Source: Ceratodon purpureus
Taxonomy: Eukaryota > Streptophyta > Bryopsida > Pseudoditrichales > Ditrichaceae
DNA: 64,000 nucleotides
Reading direction: 5' to 3'
Assembly (NCBI GenBank): GCA_014871385.1
Contig: CM026426.1
Coordinates: forward strand, 88,348,886 to 88,412,885
Shown: piece by piece, positions 47,201 through 56,384 of the stretch
Numbering within the stretch: the stretch's first letter is position 1
Layout: every line of letters starts with the position of its first letter
Notes under the pieces: generated by a model
Databases searched by the model: none
Told to the model about the DNA's origin: nothing
The model's input: only the letters and a program-made list of their open reading frames with translations
Made by a program: the position numbers and the translations under genes

Positions 47201-48370
47201 ACGAGGAAGAATGTGCAAGAGCGCACAATTACGTTATACGAAATTCCACCATACTGGCACCGTATTTCTAGTAAGTGATTAACTAGTTGTGTTCTAAACG
47301 TACACGTTTTCAATCCAAACCATTTGTAACAACCGTACTGTGTACAATCTGTACAGCAAAGACTGAAAAAATGCGAATAAGATTGTAAGGGGTACCACCT
47401 TCCAAACGACTTGTGCTAAGTTTAATTGATTTCTTCGATAGTTATAAATTCGCAAAGAATAATAATATCAGTCCACATGTGTCAAAACCACTATGAAATG
47501 TATAGAGCATACGGTTGCTTTGTCCCAATCCTTGAACACATTATGTTACATGTATTCAAATGTATTAGATGCGGGAATGTGCATGCCGTAAGAGATTTTC
47601 CACTTTTAAAATTCTAATATGTGATTTCTGGGTGCAGCCAATGGGAAGAATTGAAAAAAGATGACAAAGCCATTGCACCATATGAGCAATGGCTCCAAAG
47701 AGTTATATTTCAAAGGATGCCACTTGGTCCTACTGGCGATGATTTGGATGCTGTAAAACTCTGAAGCAAGCCAGATATGAAAGCAAATAGATTCCGACGG
47801 ATTAAGGCATTTGGGAATCACTTTCGAGTAAGGGATGATAGGACAGAGTTGCTGGATACGTATGATTGTGGAGTAGCATGTTTGCATGAGTGGGTATCCG
47901 AAGAAGGAGAAGTCATGAAAAAGCACACAGTTGGAGAAATAACAGAATTGAACTACGGAAAACAATTCACCCCTATCATTCTCTTTAGATGCACGTGGAT
48001 TAAAGCATCGGACAACAGAGGCAACCCGACATATATGAGAGATCGGGATGGTTTTCTTATTGTAAATTATAAGCACAAGGAACCAAGACACAGAGACCTG
48101 TTCATTTTTCCGCAGCAATGTATGCAGATCTTCTTCTCGAACGAGGGAAGGCGAGAAGGATGGCGAGTCGTAATGAAGAAAGATTCTTGCTCTCGTCGAG
48201 TGGTGCAAGACACAGAAGAGGACAATATTATAACAACGTCTGCAAAACCACCCGGATTAACTCCACCAACTGTGAACAGTATACCATGTCATGCTCGATC
48301 GGCCGTTGCAACTAAGTTAACAAACGAAGAAAACAAGTTGGCCATGGCAGAGTACCCGCAAACTTCGTAA
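44219..48370 (+). pseudogene. CACTA TNP2-type transposase (Transposase_21, DUF4218, DUF4216), broken
   Basis: ATG 44,219 (MNPHKLPLDD). N-terminal CPYT/Cys-type block with TAG at 44,345; an acidic linker; then Transposase_21: HAMSTLIKRLGLEFVNIDVC, DRCPKCHEPRYRD, VLRHFPVIPHLQRTYRSP, ALSADGMSPYKLY, frame change near 45,400, MVLLIPRKEA, LLWTIHDLPGYGMVAGTAHS, ACPPCGP. Stop TGA at 45,915; RRSIMFDLPY before a TAG; intron to about 46,367; NTLDVMHCERNLAFN; then DUF4218 (LMQNLLPLALRGLMQPIPR, LCGPISNRWMYPFERYN) in 46,507-47,271; and DUF4216 (FGNHFRVRDD, ILFRCTWIKASDNRGNPTY) in 47,777-48,370 with a TGA at 47,762. It would have been the nuclear transposase that cuts the CACTA ends. At least five lesions make it non-functional. 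Confidence 0.85.
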
Positions 48371-48768
48371 GTATTTTGTTCACAGAACTTTGTGACTATG
48401 ATGCTGTGAGTAGTGCAAAGGAGCATTTACCGTATCATCAGTGTGGAAGTTCTTTACGAATGTATCCGTTTTCACTATTCTCGTAATAAAGTCTCCATTG
48501 TGTCCGATACAGAGCACCCTCAGTGATTGCAGCAACTGTTCAATGTAATTTTGATGTTCACTTATGGAAATTAAAGGACAGACTTCAAAAATTCGTGAAT
48601 GTTTGTGTGAACTTGTTTTGTAATTGTTTTGCTTGTCACGGTGTATCCTTTTTCCCGTAGGCACTACCCTCAGACACCAATTGGATTGAATAAACGTATG
48701 CAAGCAATTTTCAAAAGACACGATACCAACAAAGTTTTTAAGTCCATCGTATATGTATGCAGAATGTA
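48371..48768. other. CACTA internal spacer between convergent genes
   Basis: Lies between the TNP2 gene (+) and the unknown gene (-). Short frames only. Confidence 0.35.
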
Positions 48769-49312
48769 TCATGTGTATGTACAATAATGTGAACTGAATT
48801 CACAGGAGCGGCTTCTAAGCACACCGCAAAAAGGAAGATGTTCTATAAGTAAGGCCAAGCCATTACTACCAACATAAAGTCCAAGAAATTGAAGACTCTC
48901 ATCTCCGATAACAGTTTTTTGGATGAGCATCTTCCCAAAAAAGTAGAAATAGTCAGGTAGAAGACCTTTTATTCTCTGTTGAATTTTCTGCAACCTTAGA
49001 CTGTGTATTTTGAGCTGGAGAGTCATCAAAGTCTCGCTGGGTTCCGCCCATCCATTTGCTGATGCATTTCTTTCAATCCTTAGAAGAGCGCCCTGCATTT
49101 GTCTCACCATATGGAATCCCCAAGTGGTTAAGAATGGTTTTCCTCCGTCGGTGATGGACGTGTTTGTTGATAACGTGTCTCACGTTATTCATCAAAGTTT
49201 CTTTCATGGCGGCTTCTCGAAAGCAAACGAGTTTCTCAACAAGAATAGTTTGATGTTCGAGAGTGTCTGTCCTAGGCACATCTTTAGATTGCCATTGTCG
49301 TTCAATATTCTC

Positions 49313-50311
49313 TCATATAGCATTGCACTCAGTCTGAAAACGTATTTCAGCAGCTCCTTGTCGTAATTGAAGTCTTTTTTGCTCCTTCACCTCGTACACG
49401 GCCTTACGACGAGCAAGAACAGATAAAAAGAATTCATGTCCTGCTTCAAACAGTCTTTGGCGCAGCAATAATCTCTTCTTCCGCTTTCTGTGTTTCCTTG
49501 ATGTGTCCAGGTATCTGACATAAGCGGCCCATACATTGGGTGAATCTACTCTGATTTGAACCTCCTCGGGCTGCATTAGTGGAGCATCCCAGCTGACATC
49601 ATTCGAGGTTGAAGTATCAGATATGACATCCGGATGCCAGTTAATGCTGGCAATGTAAGCGTCCACATTAAATGCGGCCTGATCACAAGCGTTGTGCCAA
49701 GAGTCGTACCACCTAAGGAGGAGGTGCTCAGTAAGGTATCCCCTGCCATGCCAAGCTTCTAGCCAAGAAAGAGCGATTACTGACCCGTCATGGACGGATA
49801 GCAATGGCTGTATCTGCCAGGACACACCACATATCAATTGAAACTGGAGCAGTTACAAAAAAAGGTAAATACATAAATATGAAATTTTTGAGCAGGGACT
49901 AAAGATGTATTTATTGCAATCTCAAACCATGAACCATTCCACTAAATTACGCGGTTTCTTAAAAAGACACATTCAGCTTCCAATGCATCAAATTTGGAAA
50001 ACAAAGGAAAACGAGGAGAAGTGAGAGTTTTGGCTGTACAGTATCGAATTTGCAGGGACCATCAGAATCAACAATAGAGTCGATGTCCTCAGAGTCTTGA
50101 ATATCCATATCGAGCTCCCGAGGTCGGACCACACTTGCAGTAGGTGATGGTGTTTCCGGGTGAATGTCATTCTGTAGAAAGCCATATCAAAAAACATCTG
50201 AGGTTAAGAGCATCCAAGACATACAGAGATGGTGCCGTTGAGAATGAGAAAAGTAAAGCTACTTACCAGAGATGCAATGTCAATCGAGACGACTTCTCCT
50301 GGTTTCTCCAT
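49313..50311 (-). CDS. Unknown three-exon gene carried by the CACTA element
   Basis: Exon 1 50,311-50,267 (MEKPGEVVSIDIASL), donor CTG|GTAAGT; exon 2 from 50,171 (NDIHPETPSPTASVVRPREL, phase 0); exon 3 from 49,813 to the stop at 49,313 (IQPLLSVHDGSVIALSWLEA ... KHRKRKKRLLLRQRLFEAG ... RRKAVYEVKEQKRLQLRQ). The acidic exon 2 (DIQDSEDIDSIVDSD) contrasts with a strongly basic, helical exon 3. The end of exon 2 is not fixed. No domain recognised; it may be a DNA-binding accessory protein of this CACTA lineage or captured host sequence. A further open frame at 49,110-48,769 could be a 3' exon. Confidence 0.45.
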
Positions 50312-51167
50312 TTGTGCTAATTCGTCGATGTTGTAACATATCCAAAAGGGGAAGTAAATGAAACTCATTTTAATCGTCACCAACAATAGAATTGCAACCG
50401 TGTATGTAGTTTTTGCGGCAGGGGGAAGGAAAAATAAAATAAAAACATTCGGTTCTCAATAATAAGTCTAGATCTATTACTTGTACAGTACATACAAACT
50501 GAATAGACATACACAAACAAATTGCAAGCACACCATGAGCAACCACATCGAGGTAATCAATGCGGAAGTGGACTTACCTCGGGAAATGGAACAAACTGCG
50601 CGAAGAATCAAGCGTCAGCGCAAATTCTAAAAGACGATATACATAACGACGAGGCCGCAGAGTCGGGGGTGCGCTGACCAAACCATTGAATCAATGGCTG
50701 CGTGAAATAGAAGGAGTCCTTAGATGATAGGGTCAGGAAACCAGGAAACCAGGACACCACATCGGCTACAATGGTAATTACAGAGTAACCCATTTAATTC
50801 AGGTCAATTTGAGTATGGGACAAGTCAAGAGCACCGCAAGTGAAGTCCGTCTGAGGTCATTGAAATAGTTTCTTATCGCATTAGCAAGGCAAGTGTGCAA
50901 AAGTACGATCTACACTTACAAGGCATAAACAAAACAAACGGATTGTGTAAGCGGTAAGAGACAACTCGAACTACGATCCGAGTAATGGAGAGAAAGGAAA
51001 AGTCGGAGAGATGGAAACTCGTTAAAGGCAATTCAAATAAATAATCGGGGTTTCTAAATTAGAGTAAACCATGTACATGTGGTTATCCGCTTGCATTAAA
51101 AAAAAAAGTTTGATGACAGTATTTAAAAGTGGAATGAGAGTAGTAGAAAATCACATCAACCGTTCTT
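50312..51167. other. CACTA internal spacer (divergent promoter position)
   Basis: Separates the minus-strand gene from plus-strand exons that begin near 51,168, so it may hold a bidirectional promoter. No specific element recognised. Confidence 0.35.
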
Positions 51168-51558
51168 ATGATACTACTTAATCATCAACGTGAGGGACCA
51201 GCAGAAACGTATATCTCCTATGACATAGGTGATAATTTCCAGAACAATGACAAATGGTACTGGACATTGATGAGTGATGTAGGAATGCTAGGATGGCACA
51301 TTTATTGCGTATACAAAACACGGACTAAACACGGACTTGATTTACCATTAGCTACTGATGAGGACGACAGCATCATATGGCATACATTATGAAAAACAAA
51401 GCCTCAACATGGAGTCAATCACATCGGGAGGTAGGTATACACCCAAGACGCTCATGTCTATTTTCCCTTTCCTAACAATGTTTTCTATGATTTCAGGCTG
51501 TCACTTAGTGAACGAAATAGGACATTTGACAATGAACGATGATTTTAATATTTGATCA
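51168..51558 (+). CDS. Short exon-like frames at the start of a CACTA plus-strand gene
   Basis: 51,168-51,392 reads MILLNHQREGPAETYISYD and further to WHTL; then MESITSG from 51,410 with a possible donor G|GTAGGT (51,430) and acceptor TTTCAG (51,497). No domain. May form the 5' end of the gene continued at 51.57-52.07 kb. Confidence 0.3.
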
Positions 51559-51573
51559 TCACCGATATTACAA

Positions 51574-52065
51574 ATTTTAATAAATGGCACACGTAATCTC
51601 CAAGACGAGCTCGCTACAGTTGCCGTAGAGCGGATGCGACAAGAGTGTATGGATGCACGGGCCGACTACAATCACGAGCTCGCTACAGTTGCCGTAGAGC
51701 GGATGCGACAAGAGTGTATGGATGCACGGGCCGACTACAATCACGAGCTTAATGTTCTGGCAGAGTTGTTAGTTAGGCTCAGAAGCCCACGCTATGTACA
51801 TTCTCAAGAAGCAATTGAACGAGCAATGTCCGCACAGGTCCGGCAAGTAACAGCTGCGAGACTGAGGAAAGCTGCTGCAAACCATCACGCCTGGCGTAAT
51901 AGAGAGAGGAGAGATTTATTGGAACACAAGATAGTCATGCAGGGTTCTAGACTGGAGAGGAAAAAGGCGCTAGCAGAATTAGCTCTAATCGATTGTCACG
52001 GTCCGATTGTCGACTTGGAGAAATTCGTGCTGGATGCTACTAGGCCATCTGATCTTGCAGAGTAA
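51574..52065 (+). CDS. Helical Arg/Glu-rich protein with a duplicated 23-residue segment
   Basis: The open frame reads LQDELATVAVERMRQECMDA and then repeats the ELATVAVERMRQECMDARAD block exactly, continues into VLAELLVRLRSPRYV, and ends DATRPSDLAE at 52,065. Predicted mostly alpha-helical, coiled-coil-like. The duplication is exact at DNA level (69 bp). It is inside the CACTA element on the strand of TNP2. Function unknown. Confidence 0.45.
   Translation: MLINGTRNLQDELATVAVERMRQECMDARADYNHELATVAVERMRQECMDARADYNHELNVLAELLVRLRSPRYVHSQEAIERAMSAQVRQVTAARLRKAAANHHAWRNRERRDLLEHKIVMQGSRLERKKALAELALIDCHGPIVDLEKFVLDATRPSDLAE
51607..51744 (+). repeat. Exact 69-bp tandem duplication, in frame
   Basis: Units 51,607-51,675 and 51,676-51,744 begin GAGCTCGCTACAGTTGCCGT and are identical. 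69 bp is 23 codons, so the frame is kept. Confidence 0.95.
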
Positions 52066-53003
52066 TTCGAAGTTGTCATGTGAAGTTTCGAGTCTAGAAT
52101 GATTGTGCTCCTCTCCGGATGCCGATGATAAATATTTGCTAGTACGGCACTTTTTTTTATCTCATATTAATTGTCATCGGCAGCGTTGTGATTGCATTCT
52201 GTTATTAATGTGTAAGATAGATACATTTTGGAGCATTCAATGCATTGCGTTTTTTCATTGCAGTCTGTTTGAACATATGGATACAATGCACATGAGGAAT
52301 TGTAATGTAGGACGCCCCCGTTATTATTCAGATTCTGTCTTCAAGCATATATTGTTTACTTTCCTAGTTTTTTCAACATTACTTGTTTAATTGTTTAGGT
52401 TTTATGAGTTTGACACGCATCCATATATCCATAAAATAGAATTGGACTACGATATGGTCAACTGCCATTGCCATAGTCGTTTCTGCATGAATACGTAAAG
52501 CAGACACCAGTTGGCATGTAGAGTGCTCGGTCTTTGTCCCTCAATTAGACTCACGGTGAAAATGAGAAATAATTGTGCAGATGCATTGAAAGTCACGGAA
52601 GATACAATGTGGATGTCACCGGTATGGGCGACGACGGTAAGAAACTTTGCCAATTTCACTTCCTTTTAATACCAGTAGTTCTTCTAACCGTGTTTTTGGA
52701 AAACATCCGCCACTCACTGAGTCTAATATGGCATATCATTCTACAACATCATTTCACAGTTGAGAAACATGCAAGCATTACATCCTTGTCAACATACCCC
52801 GCTATTGACCGCATTTCTACCTTACTAGAGAAGGCTTTCAGAGGTCGATATATGTGCCATCTCTGAGTATTGATCAAGTGTGTTTAATTGTCCGTTGTCT
52901 CTTCTTCCTTCCCCCCCCCCCCCCCACCTTGTTTTCATTTTAATTCTGTGTATATGGCTAACCCGGGAAATGTCCCGTCTTTGTTTGTTTTTTGCAATGC
53001 AAG
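52066..53003. other. CACTA internal spacer with C15 homopolymer
   Basis: Probable intron or intergenic DNA; C15 at 52,911-52,925. No gene recognised. Confidence 0.4.
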
Positions 53004-53889
53004 TAAAGAAGAGGGGGACATAGACTGCGATCACATCCAGTATGTAACAGAACCTGCGGTGGCGTTGCAGAACACGTTATAGTCAAAGCAGACTACAGTT
53101 GCTAGAGGTGACATCAAGGAACAAGACACATCCCCTGGATATGAGCAAGCTTTGGTGAATCAGGGCACCATTACCGAGAAGACACCAGTTGTGTCTTCAT
53201 CCACTTACAATTCAGCTTCGATGCAGATTACGCCGTCCCGCCCACTCCTAGGTCGACAACAAGAAAAGGAGAAGAGGAGGCGCACTGTGGCAGTTGGAGG
53301 TGACCATCGAAGAAGTTTGAGGATGACAATTCCAAATGCGAAGGCTCGGCTACAGGTTGTCACGTCTTTTAGGATCTCAGAACAAGCACCAGCTGGTGAA
53401 CCAGAGTCTCCGACGGAGGATTGCCTTGAATGCCCTTTATGCAAGGGGTCGGGCTTATGCCATCCTAAAGATCTGGCGCCATCGGAAGAACCAACAGATG
53501 ACATGGGTGTTCCGCAAAGGGAGTCTATCACTCTACCTTCCGTAGAAGCTCGTGGTAAGTATGACGTTCTACCTGACGAGTTGCCACCCCTTGAGGCACA
53601 GTGGGAGAATGCAAGAGGAGATTCTGGGAAGAAACAGCAACCTCGGAAGGGACTAACAGGTCGAAGACTACGAGCTGCTCCATTCAAGAGGAAGAGGTCT
53701 CGCCTTGAACCTGGCACCCCAAGCGACTCTGACTCGTCTGACACAAAAGAACGCCGCCGACAGAACGTGACAACAGCCTATTGGACAGCTTGGAAAGCCG
53801 ACAAACGAAAGCTAGAGGTGGCAGCATCATTCAACAATGAGAGAGATGATTCAACTCTTGAGTGCGGAGTGACCCTAGACAAAGAATAA
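53004..53889 (+). pseudogene. Basic nuclear-type protein with a CPLC..C motif, one in-frame stop
   Basis: One frame runs from a likely acceptor (TGCAAG, ~53,003) to 53,889 with a single TAG at 53,080-53,082. Content: KEEGDIDCDHIQYV; then QQEKEKRRRTVAVGGDHRR, CPLCKGSGLCHPK (a short Cys cluster), FKRKRSRLEPGTPSDSDSSD (NLS followed by an acidic Ser/Asp stretch, CK2-like). Likely nuclear. It is the rightmost gene of the CACTA element, about 800 bp from its end. No family recognised. Confidence 0.45.
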
Positions 53890-54698
53890 GAGTAATGATA
53901 TTGTATGTTATAAGGTTCCTGGTAGCGTCCAGTAGAAATCCAGAGGCATACTTTGATATGAATTTCTTATACAGCTATTGTTAAACAGTTAGTCAGAATT
54001 GAAGACGGAGAATGAAATCTATACCGACTGGATGCATCATCACCTGAACTGAATAGAAGTACATGAAGCGGATGTTTTTAACACAATATGCACTGCATAT
54101 TCAATGGCTTTGCTACACATGAATATAATCCATTTCTCATCTAATAAAATGTGTCTGAACATCCTGTGGGAATCTCATTATTGTAGCTGAAATCATCAGA
54201 CTCTTCTCACAGAAAGTAAAATAGTTCCTAAACATTCATTTTTGCATTCATAATGTAACTGGTTTACCATGTGCACATAAAGGAACAGTGTAAGCAAAGT
54301 TACCGAGTGAAGCCTTTTATTTTGTTATCAAAAAACTTCATCGATTCTAAACATCCAGAGTACTCTAAATCCAAATTATAGTGACATAATTATAATACAC
54401 AGCACTTGTAGATGGTTCAACCGCGACTGCTAGAAAGAAACTCACAGATTCACCAGATCTAAACACACTCATACGAACATTTTAACTGTATCTAGAGGTG
54501 CACTACATACAAAAACGACATCCATGCATAAGCACACCAAATGACTCAGTCGCTACATGTATGACTGTGTCATACGGGTCCTCGCACTGCCAGATCACCG
54601 GTCTCCAGTCCAAGTCATCGCTGGAAGTTGTCCTTGAGTCATGATGGATGAAGTGAAGATCACACACGTATCACCTAGGACCGCAGTTTCTACTAGTG
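53890..54698. other. CACTA right subterminal region
   Basis: Non-coding, ends in the right terminus. The last ~150 bp are less AT-rich, like the first ~150 bp of the left end. Confidence 0.45.
54688..54698. repeat. CACTA right terminal inverted repeat
   Basis: TTCTACTAGTG, reverse complement CACTAGTAGAA. Confidence 0.85.
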
Positions 54699-54701
54699 TC
54701 A
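54699..54701. repeat. Target-site duplication, right copy (TCA)
   Basis: Matches 35,887-35,889. Confidence 0.85.
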
Positions 54702-55526
54702 GGTCCATCTGCCATCCGCCGAAGCAGATCCTGAACAATTGTTTCACAAACAACAACTTCAAAGGAATTGCTCATTCTATCAAACAGTGCCTATGAATTG
54801 CAAGATTCTGTGAACCAATTGATGACTCCAAACAAGTAGACCAGAATCCTCTATGGTTTATATAGAATTGTGAGAGACATAAGAAGCTAGAATAGATCTT
54901 ATCTATAGACGATGGAATTATCAGTGAGGACAAGCAAATTTGGAAAGGATAAATTTTTGACTTAGCAATACAATTATTGTACACGGGTTTTAAGAAATCC
55001 CAAGAACATTTCAAAGGCATGCTTTACATTCCCTGGTGAAATACTTTCAACTTCGCATTTTTTGTCATATAGTGGCAGATGCAATGAAGCACGACTACCT
55101 TTCAAATTTATGTTTTACATTTTTTTCTAAAGAATCCAATGCCAATTATTCACTGTTTCTATTGTATTAGAGAACATATCAGAAAGATGGATTCATATTG
55201 TCAATCGAAAAGGTATATGAAACAGAAGAAGACATAGGATTTTAAAAAGCTCTAGAGGTCTATACTCAGGGCATGACGTCATCATGAAATCAGCTATAAG
55301 TTTACTTAGTCACCCTAAATCTAAGTAAAATAAGAGTTGGGATAATAATTCCACAGAATGACACACAATTACTAAAAATAATTCTTAAAATATAACCCTG
55401 AATTTAAAAACTTCCCACTGTTATATGTGTTTTATTTTATCAAGTGGGTGTTCAAATGTCAAATCTCTGCTCTCAAATCTCCGCTCTCCGCTCTCCGCTC
55501 ACCGCTCGCATGCTAACTTTCCCCCC

Positions 55527-56192
55527 TTCATTTCTGAGTGTAATGCAAAGCGCGGATGTCGTATCGATTGTGGGAACCGTGTTGTACAGCAGGGGATGAG
55601 ATACGGAGTAGAGGTTTTTCATACAGCCCACATAGGATGGGGTATCTGGGCGAGAGAACCTATCCCTAGAGGGGCGTTTGTGTTTGAGATGACGGGGAGA
55701 TTTTGACAAATGCTGAACAAATGTTAAGGAACCAGGGTATCAAGGAGGGTTCCTCTTATAGCTTACAGATTGATGCCGACTGGGCTGCTGAACGAGTGTT
55801 GGATGGCAATTCAGCTTTGTGCCTTAATGCAAGCCGGTTGAGAAATGTGGCCTGATTCCTCAATCACCGATGGGTCCCACTTCTATTTGCTCCGTATGGT
55901 CTTAGCCGGTTTATACGTAGATTTTCATACTTCTAATACCTCTGTTCTCTCTGTCTTTAGGTGCAAAGATTTGAATTCGGTAGATGTCCCAGTCTTAGTC
56001 GGAAGGTTAGACCGCAGCTTTTACCAGCTGGCATTCTTCACAAAACGCAAGATTGAGCCATTGGAAGAACCAACATGGAATTACGGAACTGACTTCAGTA
56101 GAGAAGACCTTCATCTGTTGTACTTTGAATGCAAGTGTGAGAGTTTTGTATGCAGGGGAAATGTAGACTTATTAAGTATTTGTTCTACCTAG
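55527..56192 (+). pseudogene. SUVR-type SET-domain histone methyltransferase fragment, decayed
   Basis: Pre-SET end and SET: FISECNAKRGCRIDCGNRVV, GWGIWAREPIPRGAFVFEMTG, then in the next frame GEILTNAEQMLRNQG, DADWAAERVLDG, ALCLNASRLRNVA, a TGA (55,853) where SUVR proteins have Arg, FLNHR. After an intron (55,870-55,960) follow KDLNSVDVPVLVG, FYQLAFFTKRKIEPLEEPTW, NYG and a post-SET FECKCESFVCRG. The best fit is the plant SUVR1/2/4 group (H3K9 methylation). Lesions: frameshift near 55,700, TGA, and a splice donor reading AT at 55,870-55,871 where GT is expected. The N-terminal two thirds are missing: the fragment begins exactly at the duplication-arm boundary (55,526). SET identity is firm; the SUVR subgroup is inferred. 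Confidence 0.75.
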
Positions 56193-56384
56193 CGTACACT
56201 AAGCACGTCTATACACAATGTACAACTGTGGTACATCTCTGTAAAGACAATTTGTACATATTCTGAATATTGTACACAATGGACATATTGGACATATTAT
56301 ATCATCGGCTGAACTTACAGCAATGGCATTTAGATTTTGTATTAAGCTATAGAAAATAACTTTTTGATGCTATGTTGCGGACTT
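56193..56384. other. Spacer between convergent remnants
   Basis: AT-rich; GTACAC/TGTACA words recur. No gene. Confidence 0.3.

Larger units (their letters stand above)
35890..54698 (+). mobile_element. CACTA (En/Spm-type) DNA transposon, 18.8 kb, complete ends
   Basis: Left end CACTACTAGAATTCCCGTCC, right end (reverse strand) CACTAGTAGAAACTGCGGTCC minus its last base; the two ends share CACTA-N-TAGAA and a GTCC word. 3-bp TSD TCA on both sides, inside an F-box-like gene whose empty-site paralogue is present at 12.6 kb. Cargo, left to right: FCP1-like pseudogene (-), Transposase_24-like gene (-), TNP2 transposase (+), an unknown three-exon gene (-), unknown coding exons (+). It is larger than typical autonomous CACTA elements. 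The transposase ORFs are broken, so mobility would need another copy. Confidence 0.9.
35451..54775 (-). pseudogene. F-box-like gene split by the CACTA element (54,775-54,699 + 35,889-35,451)
   Basis: The 5' piece encodes MSNSFEVVVCETIVQDLLR plus RMADGPD; the 3' piece resumes with LWESV and continues through SKLWRREIDN, LAKWDYDS and LSCIEIDQLRSF to WVSPKHR at 35,451. Removing 35,890-54,698 and one TCA copy restores a frame collinear with 12,624-13,136. Two further nonsense codons exist in the 3' piece: TAA at 35,717-35,715 and TAG at 35,657-35,655 (arm A has TGG there). The gene is therefore dead by both insertion and point mutation; order of events is not determined. Confidence 0.85.
31208..55526 (-). 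repeat. Arm B of the inverted segmental duplication (31,208-35,889 + 54,699-55,526)
   Basis: Inverted counterpart of 12,019-16,195. Read on the minus strand from 55,526: end module, F-box-like gene 5' part, CACTA insertion (35,890-54,698 excluded), rest of the F-box-like gene, an extra ~1.1 kb holding the 34.1-kb ORF, the shared intergenic block, RING-like pseudogene, G-rich minisatellite. Both coding copies in arm B carry stops while those in arm A are cleaner, so arm B is the more decayed copy. Confidence 0.8.
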
